Shown: positions 1 through 7,294 of the stretch, piece after piece
Position numbering within the stretch: the stretch's first letter is position 1
How the letters are laid out: each line of letters begins with the position of its first letter
Source of the DNA: Streptomyces gossypii
Lineage (GTDB): Bacteria; Actinomycetota; Actinomycetes; Streptomycetales; Streptomycetaceae
Assembly (NCBI RefSeq): GCF_025165795.1
Contig: NZ_JAJAGO010000003.1
Coordinates: 124,001-188,000 of the forward strand
DNA length: 64,000 nucleotides
Direction: 5' to 3'
Position numbers and translations under genes: made by a program
The notes under the pieces: model-generated
Database searches by the model: none
Told to the model about the DNA's origin: nothing
The model's input: only the letters and a program-made list of their open reading frames with translations

Positions 1-969
1 GCGGCCGAAGTCGCCGCGCTCGTCGCCCGGTTGACGGAGGGTGACGGCAGCGGCGACGGGCCGGGTGAAGGACACGGCATCGCCGGCGGCGGCGGATTCG
101 CCACCCTCGTCTCCGGAGCGCCCGGCATCGGCAAGACGGCGCTGGCCCTGCACACCGCCCAACTGGTGAGGGAGAGCTTCCCCGACGGCCGGTTCCTGGT
201 CCGGATGGTCCACCCCGACGGGACCCCGCGCAGCCCCGCGGTTGTCGCGGAGGCGCTGCGGGAGCACGGCCCCACCGGCACCCGCGCACTGCTCGTGCTG
301 GACGACGTCGTCGACGCGGACCAGGTGCGTCCGCTGCTGACGGTGGTCGGCGACGGTGCCACGATCGTCACCAGCCGCCGGGGCCTCGCGGGGCTGGTCG
401 CGACGCACGGTGGCTGGGTGCTGCGGCTCGGCACGTTCGCGCCGGAGGAGTCCCACCAGCTGCTGCTGTCCGTACTGGGCACCGAGCGGGTGTCGGCGGA
501 GCCGGGTGCGGCGCGCAGGCTCGCCGCCGCCTGCGGCCACTACCCGCTGGCGCTGCGGATCCTGACCGCCCGGCTGCTGACCCGCCCCGGCCTGCGGCTG
601 GCCGACGCGGTGGGCTGGCTGACCGAGGACCCGCTCGCCCGGCTCTCCCTCACCGACGCCCCCGGAATGTCCGTCGAGCGGGTGCTGGGCGGCGCGCTGG
701 AGCGGCTGGAACCCGGTCTCGCGCAGGCTCTGCTGTGCGTCGGGACGCTGCCGGTGGACACGTTCCAGGCTGCCGACACCACCGACTCCCTCGCCCTCCC
801 TGGGGCTCCGTCCGAAACCCCGGTCGCCGAGGCCGAGCTGCTGCTCGACCGCCTTGCCGATGCCGGGCTGCTGGAAGAGGGCTCCCCCGGGCCGTACCGG
901 ATGCACGAACTGCTCCGGGTCTACGCGCGTTGGGTCGCCGACCGATCCCGACCGAGACAGAAAGTGTGA
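1..969 (+). CDS. C-terminal part of a SARP/AfsR-like regulator with NB-ARC domain (start outside window)
   Basis: The frame is already open at base 1, so the gene begins upstream. Visible NB-ARC signatures are a P-loop (GAPGIGKTAL) near the start, a Walker B-like segment (ALLVLDDVV), a sensor (TIVTSRR), a GLPL-like CGHYPLAL and a winged-helix MHELLRVYAR near the end. In Streptomyces, SARP regulators often carry such a domain behind an N-terminal DNA-binding and BTAD part, which would lie outside the window. It ends 4 nt before the first RiPP biosynthetic gene, so it is probably translated with the operon and is the best candidate for a pathway-specific activator. A stand-alone STAND ATPase is the alternative. 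Confidence 0.75.
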   Translation, partial: AAEVAALVARLTEGDGSGDGPGEGHGIAGGGGFATLVSGAPGIGKTALALHTAQLVRESFPDGRFLVRMVHPDGTPRSPAVVAEALREHGPTGTRALLVLDDVVDADQVRPLLTVVGDGATIVTSRRGLAGLVATHGGWVLRLGTFAPEESHQLLLSVLGTERVSAEPGAARRLAAACGHYPLALRILTARLLTRPGLRLADAVGWLTEDPLARLSLTDAPGMSVERVLGGALERLEPGLAQALLCVGTLPVDTFQAADTTDSLALPGAPSETPVAEAELLLDRLADAGLLEEGSPGPYRMHELLRVYARWVADRSRPRQKV

Positions 970-973
970 ATCC

Positions 974-3307
974 ATGACTGCAGGAGCGTTCGAGGCTCTC
1001 GCCGGGACCCGCCCGCGCATCCGCCGGGATGTGCTCTTCACGGAGACCCCCGGCGGAGTGCTCTTCCACAACGCCGACGGCGGCTTCCACCTCACCGGGC
1101 GTACGGCCTACCGCTTTGCCGCGCTGATCGTTCCGCACCTCGCGGGTGAGCACCGGCTCGGGGAGATCTGCGACGGCTTCGGCCCGGCGCAGCAGGCGAT
1201 GGCGGCGGAACTCGTCAAGACGCTGTACGCCCGGGGTTTCGCTCGCGACATCCCCGGCCCGGACGGAGCGGACCAAGCGGACGCAGCGGACGGAGGGGCC
1301 GAGCGAGCAGCGCGCGAGCCGGACACCGCGGTGTCCGGCCGGTTCGCCGCCCAGATCGCCTATGTCGACCACTACACCGACGGGGCGCCGGCCCGCTTCC
1401 AGCGCTTCCGCGACACCCGGGTCGCGGTGCTCGGCGACGACGAGACCGCCCGCTGGTGCGCACTCAGCCTGGTACGCAACGGCTGCGGAGCGATCGGCGT
1501 CCCCTACGCGCTGCGTACCGGCCGACTCGCCGAGGAGGCGCAGGAGTTGGCGGGCGACGGCTGCCCGGTGCGCATCGACGCCGTGGACGCCGCGGGCGCC
1601 GTCGATGCCGCGGGCGCCTGGGACGGGCTGGACGGCTACGACGTCGTCGTGGTCACCGGTCCTGACGCGGCGGCCCGTACCCATGCGCTGCTGGCGGCGG
1701 GCGTGCCCGAGGGCCGCACGGTGATTCCCTCCTGGACCTTCGGCGAGCGTGCCGTCACCGGCCCCCTCAACACCGCCGGAACCACGGGCTGCTGGTGCTG
1801 CGCACTGCTGCGGCTCGGCGCCAACGTGGACGCGGGCACGGCGGCGGACCTCTGGAGCACCCTCGCCGCCGGTGCCGGGCCGGCCGCCCCGGCGGCGGAC
1901 GGCCCGCTGAGCGGGCCGGTCGCCGCGATGACGGGCAACCTCCTCGGTTACGAGATCTTCCGCCTGGCCACCGGCGCCCTGCCCGCCGAGACCGACCGGC
2001 AGGTGCTCATTCAGGATCTGCGGTCGCTGGACGTGCTGGCCGAGCCGGTGCAGCCGCACCCGCGCTGCCGGCTCTGCCCCGGCGGGCGGCCCGCCGCCGC
2101 CAGCGCGGACCCGGACCGGGTGACCGACGCGGACACCGACGCCGACCAGCACGCGGAGCAGCTCGGCCGGGTGCTGGCGGACGGCCCGGCGCTGCCCGCC
2201 GTGCCGACCGTCGAGACGGCGCGCGAAGCGGAGGAGCTCGTCGAACGGCTGCAGGCGGTCAGCAGCGCGCTGGTACGCGGCCATACCGGCACCTTCACCC
2301 GCTACGACGACGAGGAACTCACTCAGACGCCGCTGAAGATCAGCCGTCTGGTGGTACCGCTCGGGCACGGAGTCAGCCGCACGATCGCCGCGTTCGACGT
2401 GCACCATCTCGCGGGCGCCCGCACGCGGGCGCTGCACGCGGCGGCGGGCGTGCATGTGGAGCACGTGGTGCCGCTGGAGACCGCCGACGTCTCGGCCACC
2501 TCGCTGCTGACCAAGGAGCCGGTATGCGTCCCGGCGGCGGCGGTGCGGACCTTCGGTCCGTACAACCGTGACGGCGAGTATCCGGCCAGCAGCGCCGGTA
2601 CGGGCGCGGGCGGTACGCCGCAGGAGGCGGCCGGGAGCGCGCTGCTCTCGGCGCTGGCGTACGAGGCGCTGCTGCACGCGGTGCGCGGGAGCACCCGGGT
2701 ACGCCTGCTGGACGCGGGCGCTGATGTGGACGAGGACGCCGCAGGCGACACGGCGGGGGGTGCGGCGGCCGATCCGGAGCTGACCTTCCTGCTGAAGTCC
2801 GCGCACAACCTCGGTATCCACGCGGAGCTGCTCGACCTGGGCGAGAGCGCACGCTCCAGCGCCCACGTCGTGCTCGCCCGGGAGACCGGCGAGGGCGCCG
2901 GACGCTGGGCGACCGGCTGCGGGCTCTCCCGTACGGCCGCCGCCCGTGCCGCGCTGCGCGACCTGCTGGGGCAGGTGCAGCTCGCGAACGAGCGGGAGGA
3001 GCGGGAGGAGCGGCAGGAACCCGGGCAGCATCCAGCGGCCGTCGACATGGGTGATCCGCTGCTCGCCGAGCTGCTACCCGGCACGATCGCCCATGCGGGC
3101 GGCGACCGCGCGGAAGCGACCGTCACCGACACGGACACCACCGCCGTCGACACGACCTTCGACACCGTCCTCGACCGGCTGCGCGCCGCCGGACGTGACG
3201 TCCTGCTCATCCCCACCACCCCCGCCGCGCTGCGGTCCGCGGGCATCAGCACCTGCCGCGTACTGCTCACCCCGCACCTCTACGGGGGTGCCGGTGCGCA
3301 CCGCTGA
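974..3307 (+). CDS. RRE/E1-like azoline cyclodehydratase partner fused to a YcaO-like domain (777 aa)
   Basis: This is probably the leader-binding partner (C or F protein) of a heterocycle-forming complex. Residues about 10-90 look like a PqqD-type winged helix (RRE) that would hold the precursor leader. Residues about 140-400 form an E1/Ocin-ThiF-like domain. It lacks the ThiF GxGGxG and Arg-finger motifs but has paired cysteines (TGCWCCALL near 270, HPRCRLC near 361) suited to a zinc tetrad. From about residue 420 to the end there is a divergent YcaO-like stretch (SSAGTGAGGTP, GLSRTAAARAAL) without the usual ERD motif, so it is probably not catalytic. The ATG at 974 directly follows the regulator. 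It overlaps the next gene, which argues for translational coupling. NCBI would probably name it a TOMM precursor leader peptide-binding protein. Confidence 0.8.
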   Translation: MTAGAFEALAGTRPRIRRDVLFTETPGGVLFHNADGGFHLTGRTAYRFAALIVPHLAGEHRLGEICDGFGPAQQAMAAELVKTLYARGFARDIPGPDGADQADAADGGAERAAREPDTAVSGRFAAQIAYVDHYTDGAPARFQRFRDTRVAVLGDDETARWCALSLVRNGCGAIGVPYALRTGRLAEEAQELAGDGCPVRIDAVDAAGAVDAAGAWDGLDGYDVVVVTGPDAAARTHALLAAGVPEGRTVIPSWTFGERAVTGPLNTAGTTGCWCCALLRLGANVDAGTAADLWSTLAAGAGPAAPAADGPLSGPVAAMTGNLLGYEIFRLATGALPAETDRQVLIQDLRSLDVLAEPVQPHPRCRLCPGGRPAAASADPDRVTDADTDADQHAEQLGRVLADGPALPAVPTVETAREAEELVERLQAVSSALVRGHTGTFTRYDDEELTQTPLKISRLVVPLGHGVSRTIAAFDVHHLAGARTRALHAAAGVHVEHVVPLETADVSATSLLTKEPVCVPAAAVRTFGPYNRDGEYPASSAGTGAGGTPQEAAGSALLSALAYEALLHAVRGSTRVRLLDAGADVDEDAAGDTAGGAAADPELTFLLKSAHNLGIHAELLDLGESARSSAHVVLARETGEGAGRWATGCGLSRTAAARAALRDLLGQVQLANEREEREERQEPGQHPAAVDMGDPLLAELLPGTIAHAGGDRAEATVTDTDTTAVDTTFDTVLDRLRAAGRDVLLIPTTPAALRSAGISTCRVLLTPHLYGGAGAHR

Positions 3308-5399
3308 GCAGCCCGGCCCGCAGGCGCAGCACGCGCCGCGGCAGGCCGTGGACCAGCAATCCGTCCCGCGCGCGCAGCCGTACCCCGAGGAGGTGCGGCG
3401 CTCCTGCGAGGCGCTGGCCCTGCTGCTGGGACCGGCGCTCGCCGAGCTGGGCAGCCGCACCGCCGTGGAGGTCGGCGCGCTCGGCGTCACGGACGCGTTC
3501 GAACCGCCGTCCGAGCCCGCAGCGCGCTCGGCGGGTGAGCACGGCCGCCATCCCGTCCCCGTACGGCTGTACGGGCGCCATGCGATCGTCGGCCCCTACC
3601 CGTCGCACCATGCAGTGCGCCCCTGCCCGCAGTGCCTGCCCAGGCGCTGGCAGGCCGTACGGTCGGTCGCGCTGCGCGAGGCGCTGGAGACCGGGCCGCG
3701 TACCGGCACGGGTGCCGGCACGGGTGCCGCGCGGGGCGGCACCCGGGCCGCCGGGGAGTCGCCGTACGTCACGCCGTTCGCCATCGCCGCGCTCGCCGGG
3801 CTGATCGCCGCGACCCACCGCGACCGGCCCGCCCCCGGCGTGCTGGCGACCGGCGCGCAGGCGACCCGCGCGCAGGCCGGCGGACCGTACGCCACCGTCC
3901 AGCTGGTGGACCTGGAGTCCCTGCGGGTACGCCACTACCCGCTGATCCCCGACCCCGAGTGCCCGCGCTGCGGCCGCCCCCAAGAGGACACGGCCGCCTC
4001 CGCCACCCTGGAGCTGCGGCCCGCGCCCAAGCACCGCCCCGGTTCCTTCCGGGTGCGTGACATCAGCGCCTACACCCTGCCGCTGGAGCCGTACGCCAAC
4101 CCCGTGTGCGGGTCACTCGGCCCGTCAGTGGTGCACGACGTGTCCTCCACCTCGACCTCCGCGACCATCGGCTGCTTCTCGATGCGCTCCGGCGACTACC
4201 TGCGCGAGACCTTCTGGGGCGGCCATGCCGACTCCTTCGCGCACAGCGTCCGGATCGGCGTGCTGGAGGGCCTGGAGCGGTACGCCGGGATGCGCGCGCG
4301 GGCCAAGCAGGCGGTGGTCCGCGACTCGCTGGACACGCTCCTCGCCCGGGGCGAACGCGCCGTCGACCCCCGCGAGTGCGGGCTCTACTCGGCGGACTTC
4401 CACCGCGCCAACCCCCATGTCACGCCCTTCCGCACGGACCGGGAGATCGCCTGGGTGTGGGGCTGTTCGCTGCGGGATGGAAAGCCGGTCCTGGTGCCCG
4501 AGGTGCTCACCTACTACCACACGCCGGGTCTGGAGCAGCGGTTCGTACAGGAGAGCTCCAACGGCTGTGCTTCGGGCGGGTCGTTGGAGGAGGCGGCCTA
4601 CTTCGGGCTGATGGAGGTCGTGGAGCGGGACGCCTTCCTGCTCACCTGGTACGGCCGGGCCGTGCTGCCGGAGATCGACACGCGCACGGTCGGCACCACC
4701 GCCCGCCACATGGTCGACCGGCTGGAGATGTACGGCTACGAGGCGCGGTTCTTCGACACCCGGATCACCTTCCCCATCCCGGTGGTCACCGGCGTCGCGG
4801 TGCGTCCGGACGGTGGTCCGGGCCGGATGTGCTTCGGCGCCGGAGCCGGACTCGACCCGGAGGCCGCAATCGCCTCCGCGCTGTGCGAGATCGCCACCGA
4901 CGCCGTCAACCTGCCGGGCCGCACCGAACGCGACGAGGCCCGACTGCGGGCCATGGCCGCCGACTTCCACAAGGTCGAGGCGCTGCACGACCATCCGCTG
5001 GCGTACGGCATCCCGGAGATGGGCGACCACGCGGCGTTCCTGCTGGGCGAGCCGGGCTCCGTACGGCCGCGCCGCCGCTCCATGGCCCAGCTGTACGGGG
5101 ACGGTTCGGTGCCGCCGGTCTCCGACGACCTGCGGGAGGACCTGATGCGCTGCGTCGACGCGGTGACCGCCGAGGGCTACGACGTGATCGTGGTGGACCA
5201 GACGATGCCGGAGCAGAGGGAGTTGGGGCTGACGACGGTCAGCGTGCTCGTGCCGGGGCTGCTGCCCATCGACTTCGGCTGGACGAGGCAGCGCGCGCTG
5301 GGAATGCCACGGCTGCGCACCGGGCTGCGGCAGGCCGGACTGCGCGACCGCGACCTGACCGCCGAGGACTTCAACCCCGCGCCGCACCCCTTCCCCTGA
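3294..5399 (+). CDS. YcaO-domain azoline cyclodehydratase 1 (701 aa)
   Basis: ATP-dependent cyclodehydration of Cys/Ser/Thr in the precursor to thiazoline or oxazoline. The N-terminal part has two Cys pairs (CPQC near 110, CPRC near 222) typical of SagD-type proteins. The YcaO fold runs from about residue 249 to the end. It has ESSNGCASGG near 420, the ATP/Mg-binding EVVERDAF near 441, and ends in PAPHPFP, the proline-rich C-terminus of azoline-forming YcaO enzymes. I chose GTG 3294 because a GGGGG stretch lies at a good distance; GTG 3288 is possible. The gene overlaps its E1-like partner by 14 nt. A second, similar YcaO lies at 14197-16374, so the two may divide residues or positions between them (inference). 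Confidence 0.88.
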   Translation: MRTAEQPGPQAQHAPRQAVDQQSVPRAQPYPEEVRRSCEALALLLGPALAELGSRTAVEVGALGVTDAFEPPSEPAARSAGEHGRHPVPVRLYGRHAIVGPYPSHHAVRPCPQCLPRRWQAVRSVALREALETGPRTGTGAGTGAARGGTRAAGESPYVTPFAIAALAGLIAATHRDRPAPGVLATGAQATRAQAGGPYATVQLVDLESLRVRHYPLIPDPECPRCGRPQEDTAASATLELRPAPKHRPGSFRVRDISAYTLPLEPYANPVCGSLGPSVVHDVSSTSTSATIGCFSMRSGDYLRETFWGGHADSFAHSVRIGVLEGLERYAGMRARAKQAVVRDSLDTLLARGERAVDPRECGLYSADFHRANPHVTPFRTDREIAWVWGCSLRDGKPVLVPEVLTYYHTPGLEQRFVQESSNGCASGGSLEEAAYFGLMEVVERDAFLLTWYGRAVLPEIDTRTVGTTARHMVDRLEMYGYEARFFDTRITFPIPVVTGVAVRPDGGPGRMCFGAGAGLDPEAAIASALCEIATDAVNLPGRTERDEARLRAMAADFHKVEALHDHPLAYGIPEMGDHAAFLLGEPGSVRPRRRSMAQLYGDGSVPPVSDDLREDLMRCVDAVTAEGYDVIVVDQTMPEQRELGLTTVSVLVPGLLPIDFGWTRQRALGMPRLRTGLRQAGLRDRDLTAEDFNPAPHPFP

Positions 5400-5442
5400 C
5401 ACGACTTCTCCTGACACACGACGCACGGACAAGGAGCACGCC

Positions 5443-7104
5443 ATGGGTTACGCCCATGAATACGCAACCGCGATCATGCATCGTGGCCGGGTGCCTATGG
5501 AGCCCTCGGACTTCGTACCCAACTGGTCCGACGGGCCCCGCAAGGGCAAGTTCTACCCCGGGGTGACGAGCATGCCGCTGCCGGCGAGCGAGTACCCGGC
5601 AAAAGCGCACCTCGACGAGGGGCTGCGTGGCGGCGCCAGTGGCGGGACGTTCGATCTCGAGGCACTCTCCGGGATGCTGCTCGACTCCTACGGGCTGACC
5701 GGCCGCCGCCTCGGCGTGCAGGCGAACACCGACCTGCCCGCCCTGCCGTTCTATCCGCTCGCCAACTGGTCGCGTGGTTCCGCGTCCGGCGGCGGCCTCT
5801 ACCCCGTCGGCGTCTACTGGGTGTCCGGTCCGAGCGGCCCCGTGCCGCCCGGTCTGCACTACTACTCGGCCCGCCATCACGCGATGCAGAGGCTGCTCAC
5901 CGGCGATGTGACCGGACAGGTGCGGGACGCGCTGACGGGCGGGGACGCGGGTGCCGGTGCGGACGGCCCGTCCGGGGCGGCGGCGGACGCCGACCAGTAC
6001 CTCGTGCTGAGCGTCAAGTACTGGCAGAACGCCTTCAAGTACAACAGCTTCTCCTTCCACGCAGTGAGCATGGACGTGGGCGCCTGCCTGCAGACATGGC
6101 GGATGTGGGCGCGGGCGCGCGGACTCGAGGTGGAGCCCGCGATGTGGTTCGACGAGGAGCGGCTGGCGCGGCTGCTGGGAGTCCGGGCGGAGGAGGAGGG
6201 CGTCTTCGCGGTGGTTCCGCTCCGCTGGACGGGCACGGCCCCCGCGACGGCCCCGCCGGCCCCGGCAGTGTCGGCGGCCCCCGCCTCCGTACGCCACCGG
6301 GACTCCGAGCGCTCCCGCACTGTGCTCACCTTCGACTCCCTGGTCGCCATGCAGACCGCCACCGTCGGTCTCGCAGCCGAGCGGCCCGCCGCCGGTGTGC
6401 TGGTCCCGGCCGCCGCACCGCCGGCCGACCCGGACAGTGACCGCCAGGAGCTGCCGCCCGCACGGCAGTTGGACATCGACGTACGGACCGCGCTGCGCCG
6501 CAGGCGGAGCAGCTTCGGCCGGTTTGAGGCGCAACGCCCCATCGAGGCCGACGAGTTGGCGGCGTGCCTGGCCGCCGCCGATGCGGGCGCACTCCTCGGC
6601 GGCGACACCACCGGTCCGCCCGGCGACCCGGCCGCGGGCGAGTCCCCCCTGCGTCTGACGAAGTTCTACGCCTTCGTCAACCACGTACGGGGCGTGCCGC
6701 CGGGCGCGTACGCATACGACCCTGCCGACTCCGAGGGCCCCGCTCTGCGCCTGGTACGCGGCGGCCCGTGCGGCAACTTCCTGCAGCGCAACTACTTCCT
6801 GTCCAACTACAACCTGGAGCAGGCGGCAGCCGTCCTGGTGCCCACGATCCGCACGCATGCGGTGCTGGACGCCGTCGGCGACCGCGGCTACCGGCTTGTC
6901 AACGCCACGATCGGAGCTGTCGCACAGACGGTCTACACCGCCTCCGCCGCCCTCGGCCTCGGCTGCGGGGTGGCGTTGGGCTTCGACAACATCTCGTACA
7001 TCGAGGAGCTGGGCATCGGCGAGACCGGCGAATCGCCCCTGCTCATCATGATGATCGGTCACGAACGGGGCCAGCAGGCCGACTTCCGGTACGAGATCGC
7101 CTAG
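5443..7104 (+). CDS. SagB-type FMN-dependent azoline dehydrogenase (553 aa)
   Basis: Oxidises thiazolines and oxazolines to aromatic azoles. The protein has two nitroreductase-like halves. The first (about 60-270) has SASGGGLYP and an aromatic LHYY segment. The second (about 340-553) has the conserved RRRSS...F start, NHV...GAYAYDP, and the C-terminal FMN-pocket run GAVAQTVYTASAALGLGC followed by LLIMMIGHE. The family's usual single-domain form is near 250 aa; the doubled form is common in thiopeptide and goadsporin-type clusters. The ATG at 5443 follows an AAGGAG about 10 nt upstream. The TAG stop lies inside the CTAG target duplication of the short element that follows, so the insertion kept the reading frame intact. 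Confidence 0.9.
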   Translation: MGYAHEYATAIMHRGRVPMEPSDFVPNWSDGPRKGKFYPGVTSMPLPASEYPAKAHLDEGLRGGASGGTFDLEALSGMLLDSYGLTGRRLGVQANTDLPALPFYPLANWSRGSASGGGLYPVGVYWVSGPSGPVPPGLHYYSARHHAMQRLLTGDVTGQVRDALTGGDAGAGADGPSGAAADADQYLVLSVKYWQNAFKYNSFSFHAVSMDVGACLQTWRMWARARGLEVEPAMWFDEERLARLLGVRAEEEGVFAVVPLRWTGTAPATAPPAPAVSAAPASVRHRDSERSRTVLTFDSLVAMQTATVGLAAERPAAGVLVPAAAPPADPDSDRQELPPARQLDIDVRTALRRRRSSFGRFEAQRPIEADELAACLAAADAGALLGGDTTGPPGDPAAGESPLRLTKFYAFVNHVRGVPPGAYAYDPADSEGPALRLVRGGPCGNFLQRNYFLSNYNLEQAAAVLVPTIRTHAVLDAVGDRGYRLVNATIGAVAQTVYTASAALGLGCGVALGFDNISYIEELGIGETGESPLLIMMIGHERGQQADFRYEIA

Positions 7105-7267
7105 TGCTTCGTCAGGCAAGGTTTACCCCGCTCGCTGCCCTGGCACGGCCATCGGCCGCGTGGCCCGGTCGGCCGGGCAGGCCCACTACGAGGCCGACCG
7201 GGCGCCTTGCCGCTGACCGCACCAGGACGCCTCGCCACCGGGCAAACCTTGCCTGACGCAGCACTAG
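7101..7267 (+). mobile_element. MITE-like element 1 in the RiPP operon (CTAG target duplication)
   Basis: A 159-bp insert (7105-7263) is bounded by terminal inverted repeats matching at 19 of 20 positions. The left end is TGCTTCGTCAGGCAAGGTTT; the right end reads TGCTGCGTCAGGCAAGGTTT on the other strand. CTAG is present on both sides, as expected of a 4-bp YTAR target duplication (IS5-like). No coding sequence fits inside. Removing the insert and one CTAG places the sagB-type stop codon 26 nt before the GTG of the next gene. The core (CCCACTACGAGGCCG, CGCCTTGC) recurs in the element at 17006-17182. Confidence 0.8.
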
Positions 7268-7294
7268 CCGATGACCACCCGAAGGAGCACCGCC

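Noticed and set aside
650..3031. 793-aa open frame on the minus strand
   Set aside because: It is antisense to the E1-like/YcaO-like gene, has no family features, and is a by-product of GC-rich codon bias.
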